The translations under genes were made by a program, and so were the position numbers. Positions 17,193 through 26,801 of a stretch of DNA of 50,887 bases are shown here, piece by piece. Position 1 is the first letter of the stretch, and each line of letters starts with the position of its first letter. The notes under the pieces were generated by a model that searched no databases, had not been told where the DNA came from, and worked only from the letters and a program-made list of their open reading frames with translations. The stretch comes from a bacterium (GTDB lineage Bacteria; Desulfobacterota; Binatia; HRBIN30; CADEER01): assembly GCA_030430165.1 (NCBI GenBank), contig JAUIGL010000046.1:1-50887 (forward strand), written 5' to 3'.

Positions 17193-18533
17193 ATGACCGA
17201 AGTGACGATGGATAAGATCGTGAACCTCGCCAAACGGCGGGGTTTTACGTTTCAGTCGAGTGAAATCTACGGCGGCCTCTCGAGCTGCTGGGACTACGGG
17301 CCGCTGGGCATCGCCCTCAAGCGAAACGTCAAAGACGCCTGGTGGCGCACGATGGTGGAGTCGCGCTCCGACATCGAGGGAATCGACTGTTCGATCCTGA
17401 TGCACCCGAAGGTATGGGAAGCCTCGGGCCATCTCGAGGGATTCACCGATCCGCTGGTCGATTGCCGCACCTGCAAGGCGCGCTTCCGCGCCGATCAGAT
17501 GGACCAGGCGCAGTGCGCCAAGAAACCGAGCAAGAAGCCGGGCGAGCATTCGGAGTGCGACCTCACCGATGCGCGTCACTTCAACCTCATGTTCAAAACG
17601 TTCATGGGCCCGGTCGAGGACACCGCCAGCACGGTCTTCATGCGACCGGAAACGGCGCAGGGGATCTTCGTCAACTTCCAGAACATCCTGACCACGGCGC
17701 GCCAGCGGATTCCGTTCGGCATCGCCCAGATGGGCAAATCGTTCCGCAACGAGATCACGCCCGGCAACTTTCTCTTCCGCACCCGCGAGTTCGAGCAGAT
17801 GGAGATGGAGTTCTTCGTCAAGCCGGGCGACGACGACGAGTGGTACGACTACTGGTCGAAGGAGCGGCTCGATTGGTACAAGCGCCTGGGGATTCGCGAG
17901 GACAACCTTCGCCTGCGCGTTCACGAACCAGACGAGCTCGCCCACTACGCGAAGGCCTGCGTCGACGTCGAGTACAACTTTCCGATCGGCTGGTCGGAGC
18001 TCGAGGGCATCGCCAACCGAACCGACTTCGATCTGCGCAAGCACTCGGAGCACAGCGGCAAGGATCTGCGCTTCTTCGACGAGGCGGCGCGCGAACGCTA
18101 CTTCCCCTACGTGATCGAGCCGGCGGCCGGCGCCGACCGCGCCACCCTCGCGTTTCTGGTCGACGCCTACGACGAGGACGATGCCGACGGCGAGGAGCGG
18201 GCCGTGCTGCGCTTCCACCCGACGCTGGCGCCGGTCAAGGTCGCGGTGTTTCCGTTGATGCGCAAGGAAGGACAACCCGAGCTGGCGAACAAGATCGCCG
18301 ACACCCTGCGCCCCCATTTCACGGTGCAGTACGATCAGGCCGGATCGATCGGTCGGCGCTACCGGCGCCAAGACGAGATCGGCACTCCCTACGGAGTGAC
18401 CGTGGATCACCAGACCTCGGAGGACGAGACGGTGACGTTGCGCGACCGCGACACCATGGAGCAGCAGCGGATCAAGATCGACGCTCTGATCCCCGAGCTC
18501 CATCAGCGCCTGGCGAAACCGTGGCAGAGGTAA
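17193..18533 (+). CDS. glyS: Glycine--tRNA ligase, single-chain dimeric type
   Basis: This 446-residue class II aminoacyl-tRNA synthetase charges tRNA-Gly. It is of the alpha-2 (GlyQS) type rather than the separate alpha and beta subunits. Features include EIYGGLSSCWDYGPLG, RPETAQGIFVNF, motif 2 within SFRNEITPGNFLFRTREFEQ, and GVTVDHQ/VTLRDRD near the C-terminus. A Cys-containing insertion (CRTCKARFRAD ... CDLTD) resembles the metal-binding insertion of some family members. The ATG at 17193 is chosen because the protein begins MTEVTMDKIVNLAKRRGF, as in relatives; the upstream in-frame part is not conserved-looking. The gene lies between recO and ppdK. Confidence 0.95.
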   Translation: MTEVTMDKIVNLAKRRGFTFQSSEIYGGLSSCWDYGPLGIALKRNVKDAWWRTMVESRSDIEGIDCSILMHPKVWEASGHLEGFTDPLVDCRTCKARFRADQMDQAQCAKKPSKKPGEHSECDLTDARHFNLMFKTFMGPVEDTASTVFMRPETAQGIFVNFQNILTTARQRIPFGIAQMGKSFRNEITPGNFLFRTREFEQMEMEFFVKPGDDDEWYDYWSKERLDWYKRLGIREDNLRLRVHEPDELAHYAKACVDVEYNFPIGWSELEGIANRTDFDLRKHSEHSGKDLRFFDEAARERYFPYVIEPAAGADRATLAFLVDAYDEDDADGEERAVLRFHPTLAPVKVAVFPLMRKEGQPELANKIADTLRPHFTVQYDQAGSIGRRYRRQDEIGTPYGVTVDHQTSEDETVTLRDRDTMEQQRIKIDALIPELHQRLAKPWQR

Positions 18534-18539
18534 GCGACG

Positions 18540-21320
18540 ATGGGCGCGAGGACGAAGAAGAAAACTGTCCCAGCCGGTAGGCGAGCCCGCCGCAGCGATC
18601 GGGCAAGCTCGGCAGTGCCGAAGAAGCTCGTCTACGGCTTCGGCGACGGCAAGGCGGAAGGCAAGGCCTCGATGCGCAACACGCTCGGCGGCAAAGGCGC
18701 CAACCTCGCCGAGATGGCCGGGCTCGGACTACCTGTGCCTCCCGGCTTCACCATCACCACCGACGTCTGCACCTACTATCGCGAGCACGGCCAGCGCTAT
18801 CCGTCCGCCCTCGACGCGCAGGTGACGCGCGCCCTCGAGCGTATGGAGAAGATCCTCGACCGCCGCTTCGGCGACCCGGCCAGCCCGCTTCTCGTCTCGG
18901 TCCGTTCCGGCTCGCGCACCTCGATGCCGGGGATGATGGACACCGTCCTCAACCTCGGCCTCAACCAGTCGACCGTGGAAGGGTTGATACGGCAGTCGGG
19001 CAGCGCGCGTTTCGGCTACGATTGCTACCGCCGCTTCATCCAGATGTTCGGCGACGTCGTTCTCGGCCTCAAGGCGGCATCGGGGTCCGACGGCGACCCG
19101 TTCGAAGAGATCATCGAACGCAAGAAACGCCAGCGCGGTGTCGAGCACGACACCAACCTCGGCAGCGACGACCTGCGCGAGATTGCAGACGACTTCAAGG
19201 CGCTGATCCGCGACCGTCTCGGAGTCGAGTTCCCCGAAGACCCGCGCGAGCAACTCTGGGCCGCGATCAGCGCCGTCTTCGGCTCCTGGGACAACGCCCG
19301 CGCGCTCACCTATCGCAAGCTGAACCGCATCCCCGACGACTGGGGCACGGCGGTCAACGTGCAGGCGATGGTGTTCGGCAACCTCGGCGACGACTGCGCG
19401 ACCGGCGTCGCCTTCACGCGAAGTCCGGCGACCGGCGACAAGGGCCTCTACGGCGAGTTCCTGGCCAACGCCCAGGGCGAAGACGTCGTCGCCGGGATCC
19501 GCACCCCGCAACAGATCGCCAAGACGGCGGCGATCGCCCAGGCGAAAGCGTCCGGAATCGCCGCCGGCAAAAGGGCCCCCTCGCTCGAGGAGACGATGCC
19601 CAAGTGTTTCGCCGAGCTGGTGCGAATCGCCAAGCAGCTCGAGAAGCACTACCGCGACATGCAGGACCTCGAATTCACCATCGAGCGCAACCGCCTGTGG
19701 ATGCTGCAGACGCGGGCCGGAAAACGCACCGCGGCGGCGGCGGTCAAGATCGCCGTCGACATGGTCGGCGAACGGCTGATCAGTCAGGACGAGGCCATCC
19801 TGCGCGTCGAGCCCGCCCAGCTCGACCAGCTGCTGCACCCGCAAATCGCACCCGCCGATCGGCCGAAGCCGATCGCCAAGGGCTTGCCGGCGTCGCCCGG
19901 CGCGGTCGGTGGTGAGGTCGTCTTCTCGGCCGACGAAGCAGTCAATCTCACGCAGGCGGGGCACAAGGTCGTTCTGGTTCGGATCGAGACCTCGCCGGAG
20001 GACATCCACGGGATGCACGTTGCGCAGGGCGTGCTCACCGCGCGCGGGGGCATGACCTCGCACGCAGCGGTGGTCGCCCGCGGCATGGGCAAGTGTTGCG
20101 TCGCCGGCTGCGGCGACATCGACATCGACTATGCGAAGCAGTCGTTCGAGGTCGGCGATCGGGAGATCCACAAGGGAGATTGGATCACCCTCGACGGATC
20201 GACCGGCGAAGTCTTCGAGGGAACGGTTCGCACCACCGCGCCCGAGCTCGGCGGCGACTTTGGCAGGTTCATGAAATGGGCCGATCGCGCGCGTACGCTC
20301 AAGGTGCGTGCCAACGCCGACACACCGCACGACGCCGAGGTCGCGCGCAAGTTCGGCGCCGAGGGCATCGGTCTCTGCAGAACCGAGCACATGTTCTTCG
20401 ACGGCGATCGCATCGATGCCGTGCGGCAGATGATCCTCGCCACCGATACCGCAGGGCGCGAGCAGGCTCTGGCCAAGTTGCTGCCGATGCAGCGCCTCGA
20501 CTTCGTCGGCATCTTGCGCGCGATGGCCGGGCTTCCCGTCATCATCCGCCTGCTGGATCCGCCGCTGCACGAATTCCTTCCGCCCGAAGAAGAGCTCGGC
20601 GCGTTGGCGCGCCGCCTCGGTGCCGACGAGGAGAGCCTTCACACCGCCTACGAAGCCCTGCACGAGGCCAACCCCATGCTCGGGCACCGCGGCTGTCGAC
20701 TCGGCATCACCTATCCCGAGATCTACCGGATGCAGGTGCGCGCGATCGCCGAGGCGACCGCGGAGCTGCGACGCGAGGGCGTCCGCGTGCATCCGGAGAT
20801 CATGATCCCCCTCGTCGGCCACGTTCGCGAGCTGGCAATCCTGCGCGAGCAGGCACTGCAGGAGCTGGCGGAGATCGGTCGCCAGAGCTCGATCAAGCTC
20901 AAGATCCCGATCGGCACGATGATCGAGCTGCCGCGCGCCGCTCTGACCGCCGACCAGATCGCCACCGAGGCCGATTTCTTTTCGTTCGGCACCAACGATC
21001 TCACCCAGACGACCCTCGGTCTGAGCCGCGACGACTCGGGCCGCTTCCTGCGGCACTACGTCAGCAACGGCATCTTGCCGGAGGACCCCTTCGTCAGCAT
21101 CGACCAGGGCGGGGTCGGCCAGCTGGTCGCGATCGCGGCCGAGCGCGGACGCCGCACCCGCCCCGACATCACTCTCGGGATTTGCGGCGAACACGGCGGT
21201 GACCCGGCTTCGGTCGCGTTTTGCAACGATCTCGGACTCGACTACGTATCCTGCTCTCCCTACCGGGTACCGGTCGCGCGGCTCGCCGCGGCGCACGCCG
21301 CCCTCGGCAAGAAGTCCTGA
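18540..21320 (+). CDS. ppdK: Pyruvate, phosphate dikinase
   Basis: This 926-residue enzyme interconverts pyruvate, ATP and phosphate with phosphoenolpyruvate, AMP and diphosphate. The N-terminal nucleotide-binding domain starts with LVYGFGDGKAEG and GGKGANLAEMAGLGLPVPPG. The swivelling phosphohistidine domain carries the catalytic His508 in GGMTSHAAVVARGMG. The C-terminal PEP/pyruvate TIM barrel contains GLCRTEHMFF, GHRGCRLGI and CGEHGGDP with the catalytic Cys. The length is slightly above the usual 880 or so because of a basic N-terminal extension (GARTKKKTVPAGRRARR). AGAGGT lies nine bases before the ATG, and the gene is 6 bases after glyS, so the two are co-transcribed. Confidence 0.97.
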   Translation: MGARTKKKTVPAGRRARRSDRASSAVPKKLVYGFGDGKAEGKASMRNTLGGKGANLAEMAGLGLPVPPGFTITTDVCTYYREHGQRYPSALDAQVTRALERMEKILDRRFGDPASPLLVSVRSGSRTSMPGMMDTVLNLGLNQSTVEGLIRQSGSARFGYDCYRRFIQMFGDVVLGLKAASGSDGDPFEEIIERKKRQRGVEHDTNLGSDDLREIADDFKALIRDRLGVEFPEDPREQLWAAISAVFGSWDNARALTYRKLNRIPDDWGTAVNVQAMVFGNLGDDCATGVAFTRSPATGDKGLYGEFLANAQGEDVVAGIRTPQQIAKTAAIAQAKASGIAAGKRAPSLEETMPKCFAELVRIAKQLEKHYRDMQDLEFTIERNRLWMLQTRAGKRTAAAAVKIAVDMVGERLISQDEAILRVEPAQLDQLLHPQIAPADRPKPIAKGLPASPGAVGGEVVFSADEAVNLTQAGHKVVLVRIETSPEDIHGMHVAQGVLTARGGMTSHAAVVARGMGKCCVAGCGDIDIDYAKQSFEVGDREIHKGDWITLDGSTGEVFEGTVRTTAPELGGDFGRFMKWADRARTLKVRANADTPHDAEVARKFGAEGIGLCRTEHMFFDGDRIDAVRQMILATDTAGREQALAKLLPMQRLDFVGILRAMAGLPVIIRLLDPPLHEFLPPEEELGALARRLGADEESLHTAYEALHEANPMLGHRGCRLGITYPEIYRMQVRAIAEATAELRREGVRVHPEIMIPLVGHVRELAILREQALQELAEIGRQSSIKLKIPIGTMIELPRAALTADQIATEADFFSFGTNDLTQTTLGLSRDDSGRFLRHYVSNGILPEDPFVSIDQGGVGQLVAIAAERGRRTRPDITLGICGEHGGDPASVAFCNDLGLDYVSCSPYRVPVARLAAAHAALGKKS

Positions 21321-21347
21321 CAGCCCGCGCTGAGTTTCAGCGGGTTG
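21321..21347 (+). terminator. Stem-loop directly after ppdK
   Basis: CAGCCCGC pairs with GCGGGTTG (8 bp, one wobble). An inner TGA/TCA stem around a GTT loop follows, starting at the base after the ppdK stop. There is no T tract, so termination may be factor-dependent or weak. Position at the end of the recO-glyS-ppdK run supports an end-of-transcript role. Confidence 0.45.
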
Positions 21348-21363
21348 TCCGGCTCGAAGTAGG

Positions 21364-21460
21364 CCACGGATGAACACGGGTAGACACGCTGTCCCTGGGA
21401 GCGCAGCGCCTCTGCCGCCGGCACCTTCCCTGATCCGTGGCGATCCGCGTTCATCCGTGG
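21364..21460. repeat. Dispersed intergenic repeat with inverted arms (CCACGGATGAACACGG)
   Basis: The sequence CCACGGATGAACACGG lies at 21364-21379, and its inverted counterpart CGTTCATCCGTGG at 21448-21460, with a partial extra arm ATCCGTGGCGATCCGCG between them. The same 16-base unit occurs at 50011-50026, again between genes and again followed by a GCGCC TCT-type segment. This looks like a REP-like dispersed palindromic element of this genome. Confidence 0.55.
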
Positions 21461-21534
21461 TTCTATTCCGCTCTCGAGATCAGTAGCTCGCCGCGTAGAG
21501 CGCTGCGCACCACCGACGGCGGACGAGAATTCGG

Positions 21535-22389
21535 ATGAAGAAACCTGCTTCGATCAGCGGCAGCACCAAGATCGTCGGCATCTTCGGCGATCCGATCGGA
21601 CACACGCGCTCTCCGGCGATGCACAACGCCGCCTTCGAGAAGCTCGGGCTCGACTATCGCTACGTCCCGTTCCGCGTCGCCCCGGCCCAGCTCGGTGCCG
21701 CGGTGCGGTCGATCCGCGCCCTCGGCCTGGTCGGCGTCAACGTCACCGTGCCGCACAAAGAAAAGATCCGCCGCCATCTCGACTCGGAGAGCACGCTCGC
21801 CACGGCGCTCGGGGCGGTCAACACCGTCGTCAACGACAACGGGCATCTGCACGGGGAGAACACCGACCTCGACGGTTTCGTGCGCTCGCTCAGCGGCCGC
21901 CGCTTGCGTCTGCGCGGCAGCAAGGTCGTCGTCATCGGCGCCGGCGGCGCTTCGCGTGCCGTGCTCGCCGGGCTCGAACAACTCGGCGTCGATGAAGTGG
22001 TTCTCGCCAACCGCACCCGCGCGCGCAGCCGCCGCCTGGTGCGCGAGCTCGACGGACACATCCCGCCGACGCGCCTCGTCGGCCTCGACGATCTCGCCGA
22101 AGAGCGAGCACTCGCCGACTGCGCCCTGGTCGTCAACGCAACCACTCTCGGGTGGGGGCGCGATCGCTTCCCGACGCTGGCGATCCGCGCGACGCGCCCG
22201 CGCTGCTTGTTCTACGACATGGCATACGCCGTAGACACTGCGTTCTTGCGGGCTGCCGAGCGCGCCGAGCGGCCGACGATGGATGGCGGAGAGATGCTGG
22301 TGCTGCAGGGCGCGCGCTCGTTCAGCCTGTGGACGAAACGTGCTGCGCCTGTTGCAGCGATGCGCATAGCATTCAACAATAAATATTGA
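21535..22389 (+). CDS. aroE: Shikimate dehydrogenase
   Basis: This 284-residue enzyme catalyses NADPH-dependent reduction of 3-dehydroshikimate to shikimate in the aromatic amino acid pathway. The substrate-binding domain has GDPIGHTRSPAMHNAAF, VNVTVPHKEKI with the catalytic Lys, and NTDLDGF with the catalytic Asp. The Rossmann domain has VVVIGAGGASRAVL and LANRTRARSR. The C-terminal region ends MLVLQGARSFSLWT. It lies 59 bases before pilB, the same arrangement recalled for Geobacter. The ATG is taken because it gives the normal family start; the ribosome site is weak. Confidence 0.96.
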   Translation: MKKPASISGSTKIVGIFGDPIGHTRSPAMHNAAFEKLGLDYRYVPFRVAPAQLGAAVRSIRALGLVGVNVTVPHKEKIRRHLDSESTLATALGAVNTVVNDNGHLHGENTDLDGFVRSLSGRRLRLRGSKVVVIGAGGASRAVLAGLEQLGVDEVVLANRTRARSRRLVRELDGHIPPTRLVGLDDLAEERALADCALVVNATTLGWGRDRFPTLAIRATRPRCLFYDMAYAVDTAFLRAAERAERPTMDGGEMLVLQGARSFSLWTKRAAPVAAMRIAFNNKY

Positions 22390-22447
22390 ATTGACAGGTT
22401 GCTGGACCGCGAGTAGCCTCCCTGGCGTTGCCAATAGGTTTGCGTCA

Positions 22448-24142
<1,695 letters not shown>

Positions 24143-24153
24143 TCGAGCCGAGA

Positions 24154-25311
24154 ATGGCCGACGAACGCTCCAGCGACGAAGCTCCCCGACGGCAAGCTCA
24201 GGGAGGGGCCTTGCGTGGCAAGACTCTGCAGGACCTCCTGCGGATGGTTTCCGACCGCGGCGGAACCGACCTCCACATCACCGTCGACAGTCCGCCCATC
24301 CTGCGCGTCAATGGCGAGCTTCGCCCGCTGCCGTTTCCGCCGCTCTCCTCCGCCGACACCAAGCGGTTGTGTTACGCGGTGCTGACCGAAAGCCAGAGGC
24401 ACCGCTTCGAGGAAGCGTTGGAGCTCGACTTCTCCTTCGGCATTCGCGGTCTGTGCAGATTTCGCGGCAATCTATTCCGCCAGAAGGGAGCCGTCGGCGC
24501 AGCGTTCCGGACGGTCCCCTACACCGCGAAGTCGCTGTCCGATCTCGGCCTGCCCACGGTGGCCGGCGAGCTGACCAAGCTGCCGCGCGGCCTGGTGCTG
24601 GTCACTGGGCCGACGGGTAGCGGCAAATCGACGACGCTGGCGTCGATGATCGACAAGATCAACCGCGAGCGGCGCGAGCACATCGTCACCCTCGAAGACC
24701 CGATCGAGTTCGTCCACGACCACGGCGGATGCATCGTCACCCAGCGCGAGGTGCATTCGGACACGCACGGCTTCGCCGACGCCCTGCGGCACGTGTTGCG
24801 GCAGGACCCCGACGTCGTCCTCATCGGCGAAATGCGCGATCTCGAGACGATCGGCGCCGCCCTCACTCTCGCCGAGACCGGACATCTCGTGCTGTCGAGC
24901 CTGCACACGAACTCGGCGATCCAGACGATCAACCGAGTCATCGACATCTTTCCGGAGAAGCAGCAGCCGCAGATCCGAGCGCAGTTGTCGCTCATCCTTC
25001 AGGGGGTGATCTCGCAGCAGCTGATCCCCCGGGTCGACGAGCGCGGCCGCGTTCTCGCGCACGAAATCATGATTCCGAACTCGGCCATCCGCAATCTGAT
25101 TCGCGAAGCCAAGATTCACCAGGTCTATTCGCAGATGCAGGTCGGCCAGAGCCGGTTCGGGATGCAGACGATGACCCAGTCGCTGCTCGATCTCTACTCG
25201 CGGCGCATGATCAGCTACGACGAAGCACTCGCCCACGCGACCGAGCCCGACGAGCTCCGGCCGATGCTCGGCGACCCCCCCGCGTTCTCCCAGCTCGCCA
25301 CCGCTCGCTGA
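24154..25311 (+). CDS. pilT: Twitching motility ATPase PilT
   Basis: This 385-residue retraction ATPase depolymerises the pilus. Features are LLRMVSDRGGTDLHITVDSP at the N-terminus, Walker A GPTGSGKSTTLASMID, EDPIEFVHDH, Walker B VVLIGEMRDLETI, the His box TGHLVLSSLHTNSA and the C-terminal helix sequence AIRNLIREAKIHQV, a PilT hallmark (AIRNLIRE). A longer N-terminus is not homologous and overlaps pilB in another frame, so ATG 24154 is used. Order pilB-pilT-pilC is that of Geobacter and Myxococcus. Confidence 0.96.
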   Translation: MADERSSDEAPRRQAQGGALRGKTLQDLLRMVSDRGGTDLHITVDSPPILRVNGELRPLPFPPLSSADTKRLCYAVLTESQRHRFEEALELDFSFGIRGLCRFRGNLFRQKGAVGAAFRTVPYTAKSLSDLGLPTVAGELTKLPRGLVLVTGPTGSGKSTTLASMIDKINRERREHIVTLEDPIEFVHDHGGCIVTQREVHSDTHGFADALRHVLRQDPDVVLIGEMRDLETIGAALTLAETGHLVLSSLHTNSAIQTINRVIDIFPEKQQPQIRAQLSLILQGVISQQLIPRVDERGRVLAHEIMIPNSAIRNLIREAKIHQVYSQMQVGQSRFGMQTMTQSLLDLYSRRMISYDEALAHATEPDELRPMLGDPPAFSQLATAR

Positions 25312-25327
25312 GCACGCGGCGCCGATA

Positions 25328-25368
25328 GATACTTTCTTGCAGTCATAGCAGACTGCATGTAAAGTATC
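25328..25368 (+). terminator. Long intergenic hairpin after pilT
   Basis: GATACTTT/AAAGTATC (8 bp) encloses a small CT/TGT internal loop and a second perfect stem TGCAGTC/GACTGCA (7 bp) around the loop ATAGCA. It starts 17 bases after the pilT stop. The A/T-rich outer arm in a GC-rich genome is striking. It has no T tract, so it may be a regulatory or processing structure instead of a terminator. Confidence 0.5.
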
Positions 25369-25371
25369 ACA

Positions 25372-25496
25372 GCGATGCGCAGGTCCGTCCGGCGAAACAT
25401 TCTTGCACGGGGTTCCCGTGACGGTGTCGGACTAGCACCGGCCCAACCCACACATCGCAGGTCACAGTCCTTGGTAACTGAACAGCCAGAGGGCTG
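25372..25496 (+). promoter_or_regulatory. Candidate structured 5' leader of pilC
   Basis: Upstream of pilC several helices nest or follow each other. GCGATG (25372-25377) pairs with CATCGC (25453-25458). Inside it, GTCCG (25383-25387) pairs with CGGAC (25428-25432) and encloses CACGGG-GTT-CCCGTG (25406-25420). A further hairpin CAGCC-AGAG-GGCTG lies at 25483-25496. The whole 265-base gap between two co-functional pilus genes is unusually long for this cluster. It does not match the GEMM c-di-GMP consensus. A cis-regulatory RNA is inferred from folding alone. Confidence 0.4.
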
Positions 25497-25577
25497 GCAC
25501 AGCGCATGCTTGGGAAACCCGGCAGATACGCTGAAACCGACGCAGAAAAACCGACCTACGGACAGGGAGCAAAGCGG

Positions 25578-26798
25578 ATGGCAGTCTTTCGATGGCAGGG
25601 GGTATCGCCGCGGGGCGAAACGATTGGCGGCGAAATGGAGGCGCCTACGCGGGACGCAGTGCTCGCCAGGCTTCGCTCGCAACGGATCCAGCCGCTTCCC
25701 AACAAGATCAAGGAACGCGGCAAAGGGCTCGACCGAGACATCAACATCCCCGGCTTCGGCGACGGCGTCAAACAGAAGGACATCGTCATTTTCACGCGGC
25801 AGCTCGGCACCATGATCGACGCTGGATTGCCGATCGTCCAGTGCCTCGACATTCTCGCCGAGCAGTCGGACAACAAGAACTTTCGCAAGATAGTCCGCCA
25901 GCTCAAAGACGACGTCGAGTCCGGATCGACCTTCACCGAGGCGCTAAAGAAGCATCCGAAGGTCTTCGACGACCTCTTCGTCAACATGATCGCCGCCGGC
26001 GAAGTCGGCGGTATTCTCGACACCATCTTGGCGCGACTCTCCGAGTACCTGGAGAAGTCGATGAAGCTCAAGGCCAAGATCAAGGGCGCGATGATCTACC
26101 CGGCCACCATCATCACCGTGGCCGTCGGTGTTACCGCCGTCCTCCTCATCTGGGTCATCCCGGTGTTTGCCGAGCTCTTCTCCAGTTTCGGCCAGGATCT
26201 GCCGGCGCCGACCCAATTCGTCATCAATCTCTCGAACTTCACGATCGCCTACTTCCCGTACATCGTCAGCGTGTTCATCGCGATCGCGGTCACCCTGCGG
26301 CAGATCTACCGAACCGAGAACGGGCGGCTGCGCATGGACCAGATGGCGCTGCAGTTTCCCATCTTCGGCGACCTGCTGCGCAAGTCGGCGATCGCCCGCT
26401 TCACCCGCACGCTGAGCACCCTGGTCTCGTCCGGTGTGCCGATCCTCGATGCTCTCCTGATCACCGCCAAGACTTCGGGCAACAAGATCGTCGAACGAGC
26501 GATTCTCGCCACCCGCACCAGCATCAGCGAGGGAAACTCGATCTCCGAGCCGCTCATCGAGAGCAAGGTGTTCCCGCCGATGGTCTGCCAGATGATCTCG
26601 GTCGGTGAATCGACCGGTGCGCTCGACTCGATGCTGCAGAAGATCGCCGAGTTCTACGAGGACGAGGTCGACAACATGGTAGCCAACCTCACCACCCTGA
26701 TGGAACCGATGGTGATTCTGTTCCTCGGTGTGATCATCGGTGGACTGGTCATCTCGATGTACCTCCCGATCTTCAAGCTCGGCTCGGTGATCGGATAA
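25578..26798 (+). CDS. pilC: Type IV pilus inner-membrane platform protein PilC
   Basis: This 406-residue GspF-family protein couples PilB/PilT to pilin insertion at the inner membrane. Two tandem GspF domains are visible: FTRQLGTMIDAGLPIVQCLD in the first and FTRTLSTLVSSGVPILDALL in the second. Membrane segments lie near residues 175-200, 215-240 and 380-400. ATG 25578 follows GGGAG by about nine bases, and MAVFRWQGVSPRGE is the usual family beginning; an in-frame upstream extension is not conserved-looking and lies in the structured leader. Confidence 0.95.
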   Translation: MAVFRWQGVSPRGETIGGEMEAPTRDAVLARLRSQRIQPLPNKIKERGKGLDRDINIPGFGDGVKQKDIVIFTRQLGTMIDAGLPIVQCLDILAEQSDNKNFRKIVRQLKDDVESGSTFTEALKKHPKVFDDLFVNMIAAGEVGGILDTILARLSEYLEKSMKLKAKIKGAMIYPATIITVAVGVTAVLLIWVIPVFAELFSSFGQDLPAPTQFVINLSNFTIAYFPYIVSVFIAIAVTLRQIYRTENGRLRMDQMALQFPIFGDLLRKSAIARFTRTLSTLVSSGVPILDALLITAKTSGNKIVERAILATRTSISEGNSISEPLIESKVFPPMVCQMISVGESTGALDSMLQKIAEFYEDEVDNMVANLTTLMEPMVILFLGVIIGGLVISMYLPIFKLGSVIG

Positions 26799-26801
26799 GG
26801 T

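Noticed and set aside
16248..21377. Very long open frames on the minus strand opposite glyS and ppdK (about 750 and 880 codons)
   Set aside because: They lie opposite strongly conserved genes. Their low-complexity, Asp/Arg/Val/Leu-rich composition and lack of any motif are what GC-rich codon use leaves on the antisense strand.
25490..25577. A GEMM-type c-di-GMP riboswitch before pilC
   Set aside because: GGGAAACC, GAAA and GACGCA pieces occur in the right order, but the helices and the conserved GACGCAAAGCC core are not formed, so the class cannot be claimed.
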